Shown here in pieces: positions 55,213-63,576 of a stretch of DNA of 64,000 bases. The DNA is from Mucilaginibacter gossypiicola (GTDB taxonomy: Bacteria > Bacteroidota > Bacteroidia > Sphingobacteriales > Sphingobacteriaceae), in contig NZ_FOCL01000001.1 of assembly GCF_900110105.1 (NCBI RefSeq), positions 1 through 64,000 of the forward strand, written 5' to 3'. The number at the start of each line of letters is the position of its first letter. The stretch's first letter is position 1. The notes below the pieces were generated by a model. It did not search any database, had not been told where the DNA came from, and saw only the letters and a program-made list of their open reading frames with translations. Position numbers and translations under genes: made by a program.

Positions 55213-57609
55213 ATGATAAAAAATTACTTCAAAACCGCCTGGCGGAATATCTGGAAAAGCAAGGTCTTTTCGGCAATTAACATTTTTGGGTTGGCCGTGG
55301 GCATGGCGGCTTGCATCGTGATCACGCTTTTTGTTTATTATGAAAAAAGCTTTGATAACCTGCATTCCAAAAACATCTATCGATTAAACGAGGTGCAAAA
55401 GTTTGAGGGCATGGGGGCCACGCAAAAAGTTGCCTTATCTATGTTTCCGATGGGACCCACGCTTAAAGCCGATTTTCCGGAAATAAAAAACTTTACCCGC
55501 GTGCGCTGGCAGCAAAAATTTCCGCTCAACAACGGACTTAAACGTGTGTACATGCCGCAGGTATTTTTTGTAGACTCGGTTTTCTTGAAGATGTTTGATT
55601 TTAAACTACTTAGGGGCGACCGGGCAACTGCTTTATTAAAACCACGCAGCGTTTTATTAACTGAAGATGCCGCCAAACGTATGTTTGGGAATGATGATCC
55701 GATTGGTAAAACGGTTACCAATTACGGGCAGGATACCATAACCTATTCGGTTACCGGTATATTAGCTAATGTGCCAAAAAATTCACAATTGCAGTTTGAT
55801 TGTCTATTTTCGTTCAGTAGCATTTATAAAAAATGGATGTTTACCAACTGGGGCGGCAACTGGTTAAATACCTATCTTGAACTGGCTCCCGGTACCAATG
55901 TCGCGGCTCTTGAAAAGAAGTTTCCGGCATATCTTGAAAAATACAGGGGCAAAGGCGGTTCTAAAAATTATGAGCTTTTCCTGTTATCGCTTAAAGATGT
56001 GCATGCTAACTCGGCCGATATTGGGTTGGATTATATCAACTATCAAAAATTTGATAAGCATATCACTAACTTATTTACTGTAATAGGCATCATTGTTCTG
56101 ATTATAGCATGTATCAACTTTATTAACCTCTCAACTGCACGTTCATCTGAGCGGGCTAAAGAAGTTGGCGTGCGCAAGTCTATCGGTGCCGGCCGTTTTC
56201 AATTGGCTATGCAGTTTCTTGGCGAAACGGTGTTGCTTTCCCTTATAGCTTTGGTTTTTGCCTGTATTTTGGTAAGCATTGCAATCCCTTTTGTAAATAG
56301 TTTAAGTCAGCGCGATATCAGTTTGCCATTGCACGATAACAAGATGCTTATAGGAGTGGTGCTTATAAGTACAGTACTTGTTGGCATTATTTCGGGCATA
56401 TACCCGGCACTTTTCCTATCGTCGTTTCAGCCCGTTAAGGTATTGAAGGGAGCTTTAGCATCGGTAGGAGGTAATAGGGTACCGTTGCGAAACATTTTGG
56501 TTGTAGGGCAGTTTACAAGTGCTGTGATCTTGATGATAGCAACCGTGCTGGTTATCAAACAGCTTAAGTTTATGCAAAAAAAAGATCCGGGTTTTAACCG
56601 CGATCAGATTGTAAATGTTCCATTAGGCTTGATCCCGCAAAACAAATATGATCTGTTTAAACAGGAGTTGCTTTCCAACTCAATGGTGCAGGGAGTTACT
56701 GCATCGCAGGATATTTTAGGCAGCCATCTTGATCAAACCGGGATCTCATTTAAACTGGGCGATTCCCCGTTACGACAGCTTACGTCAACCTTGCTGGTAG
56801 TTGATAATAATTACCTCGACTTGTATAAGATTAAACTGTTGACTGGCAAGAATTTTTCTACCGATACTTCGGCCGTATGGAAGCAGTACATCATCAACGA
56901 AGCGCTGGCTAAGGAGTTGCTGAAAGATCATAAAGGGAAAAACATGGAATCCTTATTGGGGCAAAGGTTTGGTTTTGATTCGTTGGGTGTAATTACCGGT
57001 ATAGCTAAAGATTTTAACTTCAATTCCCTGCATTATAAAATCGAAACGCTGTTCCTGGTAAATGGTAAAGGGTTCAACCAAATGTCTGTTAAGATCAACG
57101 GTGGCCGGGCTAAGGAAGCGGTAGCATTTATTCAATCAACCTGGATGAAAGAATTTCCGGGGATACCTTTTGAATACCAGTTTCTTGACGATCATTTTAA
57201 AGAAGTTTACAGTGTTGATAACCAGGTAAGCACCGTAGTAAGTATTTTAGCGGGACTGATCATTATTATATCCTGCCTTGGTTTATTTGGTCTGGCATCA
57301 TATTCGGCCGAGAAACGGGTCAAGGAAATAGGGGTCCGGAAGGTGCTTGGTGCATCGGTACAAAATATTGTGATGCTGCTTTCGGGCCATTTTGTAAAAC
57401 TGGTGCTGATTGCCAACGTACTCGCATGGCCTATCGCGTTTTATGCCATGAGTAAATGGCTACAAGATTTTGCTTATCGCATTGACATCAGCTGGTGGGT
57501 ATTCGGCGTAGCCGGTTTTACTTCGCTCATTATTGCGTTTGCAACCGTAAGTTTCCAGGCTATTAAGGCGGCGGTGGCTAATCCGGTTAAAAGCCTTAGA
57601 TCTGAATAA
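55213..57609 (+). CDS. Permease P20, FtsX/MacB-type
   Basis: 798 residues. It shares with P2 the EKSFDN exit of helix 1, the RLNE motif that follows, and a QLK(Y/F)MQ opening after helix 5, although the two genes are about 47 kb apart in the window. First periplasmic motif LLTEDAAKRMFGNDDPIGK. First loop KEVGVRKSIGAGRF, with Ser-Ile for Val-Leu. Second-domain motif ITGIAKDFNFNSLHYK, with Ala for Val. Second loop KEIGVRKVLGAS followed by VQNIVMLLSGHF, where His replaces the acidic Asp or Glu found in every other copy. SWW and NPVKSLRSE end the protein. Confidence 0.95.
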   Translation: MIKNYFKTAWRNIWKSKVFSAINIFGLAVGMAACIVITLFVYYEKSFDNLHSKNIYRLNEVQKFEGMGATQKVALSMFPMGPTLKADFPEIKNFTRVRWQQKFPLNNGLKRVYMPQVFFVDSVFLKMFDFKLLRGDRATALLKPRSVLLTEDAAKRMFGNDDPIGKTVTNYGQDTITYSVTGILANVPKNSQLQFDCLFSFSSIYKKWMFTNWGGNWLNTYLELAPGTNVAALEKKFPAYLEKYRGKGGSKNYELFLLSLKDVHANSADIGLDYINYQKFDKHITNLFTVIGIIVLIIACINFINLSTARSSERAKEVGVRKSIGAGRFQLAMQFLGETVLLSLIALVFACILVSIAIPFVNSLSQRDISLPLHDNKMLIGVVLISTVLVGIISGIYPALFLSSFQPVKVLKGALASVGGNRVPLRNILVVGQFTSAVILMIATVLVIKQLKFMQKKDPGFNRDQIVNVPLGLIPQNKYDLFKQELLSNSMVQGVTASQDILGSHLDQTGISFKLGDSPLRQLTSTLLVVDNNYLDLYKIKLLTGKNFSTDTSAVWKQYIINEALAKELLKDHKGKNMESLLGQRFGFDSLGVITGIAKDFNFNSLHYKIETLFLVNGKGFNQMSVKINGGRAKEAVAFIQSTWMKEFPGIPFEYQFLDDHFKEVYSVDNQVSTVVSILAGLIIIISCLGLFGLASYSAEKRVKEIGVRKVLGASVQNIVMLLSGHFVKLVLIANVLAWPIAFYAMSKWLQDFAYRIDISWWVFGVAGFTSLIIAFATVSFQAIKAAVANPVKSLRSE

Positions 57610-57716
57610 TTGCGTTCATTGGTTCACTTGTTCATTAGTGTAAACGCGGAAAGACACCTTTAACGAACATGCAAGTACCAATGAACTAATGAACCATCGA
57701 ACTAATAAACTAAAGA

Positions 57717-60119
57717 ATGATTAAAAACTATATAAAAACAGCATGGCGTAACCTGGTTATAAACAAGGTTACGTCATTAATAAGTATTGCAGGTTTGGCA
57801 GTTGGGATAGGGTGCTTTATATTATTAGCTACTTATTTGTTAAATGAGCTGCGGTACGATAGGTTTCACGCTAATGCCAATCGTATTGTGCGTGTGGCTT
57901 ATAATTACAAGTCATCTGATGATGCCGAGGCAAAATCAACGTCGGTAACGCCAACTGCGCCGGTACCCGTATTTAAGCAGCAATTGCAGGAAATTGAGGA
58001 TGGCGTACGAATTTATTGGTACAATAACCCGGTGCAATACCAGGATAAGCTATTTAACGAAAAACGGTTTTTATTAGCCGACGAACCATTTTTTAAAATC
58101 TTCAGCTTTAAGTTTTTGAAGGGTAACGCCGCAACTGCACTTAAAGACCCGTCGGCCGTTGTGATCACTGCATCTACCGCAAAAAAATACTTTGGTAATG
58201 AGGATGCCATCGGTAAGGTTTTGAAGGTCAATAACAAACAAAACATGATGGTTACCGGCGTGGTAGAGGATGTGCCCGAGTATTCGCAGATCAAATTTGA
58301 CATGGTAGGCTCGTATGCTATCACTGAACACTCCAAAACGCGCAGATGGGATTCGGCTAATGATTATTCATACCTGTTGTTAAAGCCGGGTGTTAATATG
58401 GCTTCGGTAGAGCAAAAAATGAACAACTATGTAGCCGAGATGTTTAAAGATGATTTCAGGCAGGGGCATAAAATGTGGTTCAAGCTCGAGCCTTTGACAG
58501 ATGTTCACCTTAAATCGGAAGCTACCTACCCGCTAACGCCATCCGGCAATATCAAATATATTTACATTTTAGGCGCAGTAGCGGTTATTTTGTTGCTGCT
58601 GGCTTGTGTAAACTTCTTAAACCTGGTAACAGCCAAAGCCATAGAACGAGGTCACGAAATAGGGGTAAGAAAGGTAATGGGTGCGGTACGTACGCAACTT
58701 TTCACACAATTTATCATCGAATCTGCTATGATCACCCTTGTGTCGCTGTTAGGGGGCTTGTTTTTGGCTGATGTAAGTTTCAAATGGTTTAGTGATTTTT
58801 CGGGCCAGCATTTAGGGTTTCAAACCTGGAATACATCGTGGCTGATCACGGCACTATTCGGTTTGTTTATATCGGTAACATTTTTAGCCGGGACTTATCC
58901 GTCATTGTATCTGTCGGCATTTAATCCTATTGTTACTTTGAAGGGGAAACTCACCAATACCTCTGGCGGTCGGGCTTTACGCAGATCGTTGGTTATATTT
59001 CAATTTGTGGTATCCGTATTCTTCATGATCTGTACAGTTATAGCAGGTAGTCAGCTGCAATATATTCAGCACCTGAATATAGGTATTAACCGGTCGCAGG
59101 TAATGGTGATCGATATCGGCGGCAAGTCATTGAAAGATATCAAGTCATTTAATAACGAGGTAACTCAATTACCCGGGGTGCTTAACGCAACTGCTTCGTA
59201 TGATTCGCCGGTTGATGTTCATGGTGGCTATAGCATTAATCAGGCAGATGGTAAAAACAGCGACTATAACCTTTCGGTAACAGCATTGCCGGTAGAAAGG
59301 AATTTCTTAAATACGCTTGGTATTAAACTGGTGCAGGGCATTAATTTTACCGATGCCGATGAAAAAGGCTCTACCCAGCCTGATGAAAATAAGCGTCATT
59401 ATGGTTTTATCATTAATGAAAAAGCCGCACAGGCATTGGGTTGGAAAGCTGAAGAGGCAGTGGGCAAACACATTAGCCTTAACGGACGCACCGGCGAAGT
59501 AAGAGGAATTGTACAAAACTTCAACTTTGCTTCCCTTCATCAGGAAATTACGCCAATTGTGATGTTCACTGAAGATTATTTTGGTAAGATTCTTATCAAA
59601 ACCTCTGGAAATAATATTGCCCAAACCATATCAGCAGTAAAAGAAAAATGGAGTGCTTTTAATCCTGCCACACCTTTTGAATATCACTTTCTTGATCAGG
59701 AGTTTGATGATATGTACAAAGCCGAGCAACGCACCGGTTCAATACTAACCGCGTTTACTTTGGTTACCATTTTTATTTCTTGTCTGGGTTTATTTGGGCT
59801 GGCAGTGTTCTCAACCAGGCAAAGGGTAAAAGAAGTTGGTGTACGCAAAGTTTTAGGCGCAAGCGTTTTCAGTATAGTGAAACTTGTTTCGGGTGATTTT
59901 CTGAAACTGGTGATCATATCGGTTATCATAGCCTCGCCGATAGCTTGGTACGCCATGCATCGCTGGCTACAGGATTTTGCATATAAGATCAGTATCCAAA
60001 TATGGGTATTCATAGCTGCAGGTGCTGTAGCCATACTTATAGCCTTTATCACCGTAAGCGTGCAATCCCTTAAGGCTGCACTTGCTAATCCGGTGAAGAG
60101 TCTGAGGTCCAGTGATTAG
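57717..60119 (+). CDS. Permease P21, FtsX/MacB-type; last permease of the array
   Basis: 800 residues, start MIKNYIKTAWRNLVINK. Helix 1 leads into LLNELRYDRFHAN, with Arg for Ser. First periplasmic motif VITASTAKKYFGNEDAIGK. First loop HEIGVRKVMGAVRT, where His replaces the usual Lys or Arg before Glu. Second-domain motif VRGIVQNFNFASLHQE, in which KD has become QN. Second loop KEVGVRKVLGAS. IQIWVF replaces the WW pair. The tail NPVKSLRSSD differs from SE because the stop codon lies inside a 30-bp AGTGATTAG-type repeat arm. A strong terminator follows 35 bp downstream. Confidence 0.95.
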   Translation: MIKNYIKTAWRNLVINKVTSLISIAGLAVGIGCFILLATYLLNELRYDRFHANANRIVRVAYNYKSSDDAEAKSTSVTPTAPVPVFKQQLQEIEDGVRIYWYNNPVQYQDKLFNEKRFLLADEPFFKIFSFKFLKGNAATALKDPSAVVITASTAKKYFGNEDAIGKVLKVNNKQNMMVTGVVEDVPEYSQIKFDMVGSYAITEHSKTRRWDSANDYSYLLLKPGVNMASVEQKMNNYVAEMFKDDFRQGHKMWFKLEPLTDVHLKSEATYPLTPSGNIKYIYILGAVAVILLLLACVNFLNLVTAKAIERGHEIGVRKVMGAVRTQLFTQFIIESAMITLVSLLGGLFLADVSFKWFSDFSGQHLGFQTWNTSWLITALFGLFISVTFLAGTYPSLYLSAFNPIVTLKGKLTNTSGGRALRRSLVIFQFVVSVFFMICTVIAGSQLQYIQHLNIGINRSQVMVIDIGGKSLKDIKSFNNEVTQLPGVLNATASYDSPVDVHGGYSINQADGKNSDYNLSVTALPVERNFLNTLGIKLVQGINFTDADEKGSTQPDENKRHYGFIINEKAAQALGWKAEEAVGKHISLNGRTGEVRGIVQNFNFASLHQEITPIVMFTEDYFGKILIKTSGNNIAQTISAVKEKWSAFNPATPFEYHFLDQEFDDMYKAEQRTGSILTAFTLVTIFISCLGLFGLAVFSTRQRVKEVGVRKVLGASVFSIVKLVSGDFLKLVIISVIIASPIAWYAMHRWLQDFAYKISIQIWVFIAAGAVAILIAFITVSVQSLKAALANPVKSLRSSD

Positions 60120-60334
60120 AGGTTGGTGATTAGTGATTAGTTGAAAACATAGGAGGCCGGCTGTAAGAAAATATTTTTTACAGCCGGCCTTTTTGATTAA
60201 GTCAATTTTCGCAGCGGGTACGAGTAAGCTATCCTTAACTCCCAACTACATACTTGTTTCAGGAGAAGTAAAATTCAATATCTCAATCCGAAATCAAACT
60301 TAATCTAATCTCTAACTACCAACCTCTAATCACT
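60111..60334 (+). repeat. Long-range 30-bp inverted repeat overlapping the P21 stop
   Basis: 60111-60140 and 60305-60334 pair 27 of 30 bp; arms are built of GATTAG and CTAATC words. The first arm contains the P21 stop codon. The terminator at 60154-60194 lies in the loop. Confidence 0.75.
60154..60194 (+). terminator. Rho-independent terminator after P21
   Basis: A perfect 13-bp stem (60154-60166 with 60178-60190, AGGCCGGCTGTAA and its complement) is followed at once by TTTTT. It ends the P17-P21 unit. Confidence 0.93.
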
Positions 60335-60343
60335 AAACCCCAC

Positions 60344-60451
60344 TGTATCATAACCGAACGCATCTTGTTACATAAGCGTACAGTAATGTTTTGGTAAGAT
60401 GATTTAAATTGTTGATAATTAGTTAGATATAACTTTGGTATGTTATTGATA
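60344..60451 (+). promoter_or_regulatory. Module D: paired activator sites plus sigma-54-like promoter for ATPase2-TolC
   Basis: Site 1 is TGTATCATAACCGAACG (60344-60360), site 2 TGTTACATAAGCGTACA (60366-60382), starts 22 bp apart. TGGTATG begins at 60436, 70 bp after site 2 begins. The -12 spacing gives TGAT, a poor match. The overlapping TAACTTTG (60430-60437) also fits the Bacteroidota housekeeping -7 motif TAnnTTTG, so a sigma-A promoter cannot be excluded here. Confidence 0.6.
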
Positions 60452-60523
60452 TGTTAATCGCAAAATGATGAGTATTATTGTTTAACTCATTTATTTACTA
60501 ACAAACTAATTCAATAATTAAAA

Positions 60524-61201
60524 ATGTTATCACTGCAGCATATTTCAAAGTATTTCCAGGTAGGGGGCAACAGAAACATCATCCTGAATGATCTTAGCCT
60601 TGAAGTTGACGAAGGCGAATTTATTTCTATCATGGGCCCTTCAGGTTCTGGTAAATCAACATTGCTGAATATCATTGGCATGCTCGACGAACCATCCGAC
60701 GGTTACCATTATTTTGAAGGCCATGCAGTGCATCAGCTTAAAGAAAAACAGCGTTCTGCTTTGTATAAACAATACATCGGTTTTGTTTTCCAGGCTTATC
60801 ACTTAATTGACGAATTGACTGTTTACGAAAACATTGAAACTCCGCTTATTTACCAGGATTTTAAAAACGCTGAGCGTAAGGCTATGGTTGCCGATATGCT
60901 TGATCGCTTTAGCATCGTAGGTAAAAAGGATCTTTTTCCGGCTCAGTTGTCGGGCGGCCAGCAACAGTTGGTGGGTATAGCCCGTGCGCTTATTGCTAAA
61001 CCAAAATTGTTATTAGCCGATGAACCAACCGGTAACCTTAATTCAAAACAAGGGGAGGAGATCATGGAACTGTTCCGCAAGCTGAATAAGGAAGATGGCG
61101 TAACCATTATCCAGGTTACCCACTCCGAAAAAAATGCCGAATATGGTTCGCGCATTATCGATTTGCTGGACGGCCGGATCGATTCATCAAGAAAACTCTG
61201 A
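60524..61201 (+). CDS. ABC transporter ATPase 2 (MacB/LolD type), altered D-loop
   Basis: 225 residues, the same length as ATPase 1 and alignable without gaps except one shift near residue 190. Walker A GPSGSGKST (38-46), Q90, Walker B LLLADE (162-167) and H200 are intact. Two positions differ from ATPase 1: the signature reads LSGGQQQLVGIARA, with Leu for the Arg after QQQ, and the D-loop reads GNLNS, with Asn173 for Asp. The D-loop Asp helps couple the two ATP sites, so this copy may hydrolyse more slowly or work best as a heterodimer with ATPase 1. It lies 13 bp upstream of the TolC gene and shares promoter D. Its distance from the adaptor gene and ATPase 1 brackets the array. Confidence 0.94.
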   Translation: MLSLQHISKYFQVGGNRNIILNDLSLEVDEGEFISIMGPSGSGKSTLLNIIGMLDEPSDGYHYFEGHAVHQLKEKQRSALYKQYIGFVFQAYHLIDELTVYENIETPLIYQDFKNAERKAMVADMLDRFSIVGKKDLFPAQLSGGQQQLVGIARALIAKPKLLLADEPTGNLNSKQGEEIMELFRKLNKEDGVTIIQVTHSEKNAEYGSRIIDLLDGRIDSSRKL

Positions 61202-61214
61202 ACTCAATAATAAA

Positions 61215-62540
61215 ATGCGATACTATAAATTACTATTTCTCGGTCTTGTTGTATTTGGAAACTTAAAGGCTTACAGCCAGGCTCCGGCAGATTCTGTGCT
61301 TACGTTACAGCAGTGTATTGATCTTGCAATTAAAAATAACCTCAGTGTTAAAACGAGCGAATTGCAAATGCAAACACAGGAAATTGCTTATAACCAGGCA
61401 CGCGAAAACCTGCTGCCCTCAATTAATGGCAATGTAAGCCATAATATCAGTAACGGCCGTAGCCAGGACCCTACAAATTATAACTACGTAACTCAGCAAA
61501 TTACTTATGCTCAGTATAACCTGAACAGTAACCTGACGTTGTTTAATGGCATGAGCCTTATCAACAATATTAAACGTTACTCGCTGGCGTACCAGGCCGG
61601 TAAAATGGATTTTCAGCAAGCTAAAGATCTTGTTACGTTAAACGTGATTACTGCCTATCTTCAGGTGCTCGACAACGAGGACCTGCTGAAGGCAACAGAT
61701 ATACAGGTTGAACAGGCGCAGAGACAGGTAGACAGGCTGGTTATATTGAATAAAGACGGTGCTACACCGCCTGCTACATTATATGATTTGAAGGGAACCC
61801 TGGCAACCAGCCAAATTGGAGCTGTTAACACCAAAGCCGCAATGGGGATTTCAAAGATTAACCTGTTGCAGATCATGAATGTGCCGCTTAGCAAGGATAT
61901 TAAACTTGCCCGTTTATCGGCAGATCAATTACCTGGCAGTTATGATAAAACGGCAGATGAAATTTATACCAAAGCGCTTAACGACCTTGCCTTGGTTAAA
62001 GCCTATGACCTTCGCTTAAAAAGTGCCGAAAAGGAGGTGAAATCCGCCAAAGGTGCTTTATGGCCTACTATCTCGGCGTTCGGATCATTGGCAACCAACT
62101 ACTCAAGCACCGGTAATACAGGATATTATTCGCAATTGAAAAATAATTACAGTTCGGGCTTTGGAGTTGGGTTAAGTATACCTATCCTTAACTATTTTCA
62201 AAACCGTAATAAAGTAGCCCTTGCCCGCATCGATTTTCAGACTGCAAAATATAACAACGACTTTACACGGATCCAGTTAAAACAAAATATCGATCAGGCC
62301 TATATTAATATGACATCGGCTCTTGAGCGTTATCACCTGCTGCGCGATCAGGTTGATGCCTACGGTGAATCATACCGGATTGCTGAAGTTAAATTTAATT
62401 CAGGTGCAATTACTTCGGTTGATTTTGTGATAGCCAAATCGAACTTCGATCAGGCTAATACCAATCTGATTAATGCCAGGTATGACTATTTTATCCGTAC
62501 CAAAATCCTTGATTATTACCAAGGTAACTTAGCGCTTTAA
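61215..62540 (+). CDS. TolC-family outer-membrane efflux channel
   Basis: 441 residues from the ATG at 61215. An in-frame ATG at 61134 would overlap ATPase 2 and has no signal peptide, whereas the chosen start gives MRYYKLLFLGLVVFGNLKAY, a normal export signal. The two-fold OEP repeat is recognisable: L.LQQCIDLAIKNN at the start of the mature protein and long amphipathic helices with YNQARENLLPSI; second half with LRLKSAEKEVKSAKGALWP. It would form the trimeric channel through the outer membrane that docks with the adaptor encoded at 3640. It is the only such gene in view, so all permeases presumably share it. Confidence 0.92.
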   Translation: MRYYKLLFLGLVVFGNLKAYSQAPADSVLTLQQCIDLAIKNNLSVKTSELQMQTQEIAYNQARENLLPSINGNVSHNISNGRSQDPTNYNYVTQQITYAQYNLNSNLTLFNGMSLINNIKRYSLAYQAGKMDFQQAKDLVTLNVITAYLQVLDNEDLLKATDIQVEQAQRQVDRLVILNKDGATPPATLYDLKGTLATSQIGAVNTKAAMGISKINLLQIMNVPLSKDIKLARLSADQLPGSYDKTADEIYTKALNDLALVKAYDLRLKSAEKEVKSAKGALWPTISAFGSLATNYSSTGNTGYYSQLKNNYSSGFGVGLSIPILNYFQNRNKVALARIDFQTAKYNNDFTRIQLKQNIDQAYINMTSALERYHLLRDQVDAYGESYRIAEVKFNSGAITSVDFVIAKSNFDQANTNLINARYDYFIRTKILDYYQGNLAL

Positions 62541-62595
62541 TTGATAAATTCTTTAAGATTTTTAAAACCTATACTTTTATTCCCGATTATCAGTT

Positions 62596-62649
62596 AAATA
62601 TCTGGTTGAACTTTTACCGAACTTATCGGTTAGGTTTAACCGGATATTT
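62596..62649. other. Nested dyad between TolC and outer-membrane barrel genes
   Basis: Outer arms AAATATCTGGTT (62596-62607) and AACCGGATATTT (62638-62649) pair 11 of 12 bp. Inner arms ACCGA (62616-62620) and TCGGT (62626-62630) pair fully. It could be an operator for the next gene or a weak terminator for TolC (a T-rich stretch follows). Not assignable from sequence alone. Confidence 0.5.
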
Positions 62650-62721
62650 CTATTTTAGCGGCAGTTTTGCAAACAATATGGCTTGCAAAAGCTTTTTACA
62701 TCATCCAAACACCTAATAAAT

Positions 62722-63327
62722 ATGAAAAAATCAATTTTACTTTCTTTATCTATTTTTTTGCTGTCAATCGGCATATCAAAAGCCCAGGTAATACCCAGCT
62801 TTTCGTTCGGTCTTAAGGGCGGGTTAAATTATTCAACGTTTCCGTCAAACGGTATTTTTAACAATGATAACAAAGCGGGTTACCAGGCCGGTGCATGGGC
62901 TCGCATAGGCGGATTGGGCTTTATTTTTCAGCCGGAGCTCTATGTTACAGGAAAAAATGTTACGGTAAACACCAATGATGGTACCGGTACAGCTAAAGCA
63001 AACTTTACAAGTGTTGATGTGCCGTTACTGCTTGGTGGTAAAGTAGGAGCTTTAGGCTTAGGCGGCAGATTTTATGGCGGCCCGGTATTGTCATTCACTG
63101 TAAATAAAGATCAGAGTCTTTCAGGAGCAACTTCTAATGCTGCAAGGCTTAACTACAAAGATGCTAACTATGCTATACAGGTAGGTGCCGGTGTTGATAT
63201 CAGCAGTCTTTCAATCGATCTTCGTTACGAAGGCGGTTTAAATAAAATAGCCTACGGCAATGATAACTCGCATACACGTGTGAGCTTGTTCAGCCTGGCT
63301 GTTGCTTACAAACTGTTCTCGTTATAA
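62722..63327 (+). CDS. PorT-like outer-membrane beta-barrel protein
   Basis: 201 residues from the ATG at 62722, chosen because it opens a clean signal peptide (MKKSILLSLSIFLLSIGISK, cut after A-Q). An earlier TTG at 62683 would add 13 residues without any signal character. The mature part starts with FGLKGGLNYSTF, the hallmark of the outer-membrane beta-barrel family 2 (PorT type), and alternates short polar and hydrophobic strands to a C-terminal aromatic-containing strand (AVAYKLFSL). Function unknown; monocistronic, with its own terminator at 63352. No link to the exporter beyond position. Confidence 0.82.
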   Translation: MKKSILLSLSIFLLSIGISKAQVIPSFSFGLKGGLNYSTFPSNGIFNNDNKAGYQAGAWARIGGLGFIFQPELYVTGKNVTVNTNDGTGTAKANFTSVDVPLLLGGKVGALGLGGRFYGGPVLSFTVNKDQSLSGATSNAARLNYKDANYAIQVGAGVDISSLSIDLRYEGGLNKIAYGNDNSHTRVSLFSLAVAYKLFSL

Positions 63328-63351
63328 TTCCCAGGATCTTTAGAAATATAG

Positions 63352-63382
63352 AAAGCCCTGCCGGTACCGGCAGGGCTTTTTT
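63352..63382 (+). terminator. Rho-independent terminator after the barrel gene
   Basis: A 28-bp perfect palindrome centred on GGTACC (63352-63379) runs into TTTTTT. It lies 24 bp after the stop at 63327 and can also act in reverse. Confidence 0.9.
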
Positions 63383-63576
63383 GCTTTAAATCAGGGCATA
63401 AATTAACTGTAGTTCAAGCAGTGCAATCGATTGTATATTTAGTATTATATTTTAGCTTTTAATTGATAGAATAGTATTATACTTATTGTACAACGTACAC
63501 CTATATTTATCTGCCATTTATATGTCTGTTATCTGTTTAAACGCAGATTACAGGTGTTTCCTAAAATTCAGGGCAG

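Noticed and set aside
10724..57716. Integron or attC-like cassette structure of the permease array
   Set aside because: There is no integrase in view, gap repeats differ in word type between neighbours, and they lack attC core sites.
60430..60437. TAACTTTG as the main housekeeping promoter of ATPase2-TolC
   Set aside because: Kept only as an alternative. The other four modules do not share a clean TAnnTTTG, whereas TGG(T/C)AT(G/A) is shared by all five at constant spacing.
62683..63327. TTG start for the outer-membrane barrel protein
   Set aside because: It adds 13 residues before a complete signal peptide; the ATG at 62722 explains the export signal.
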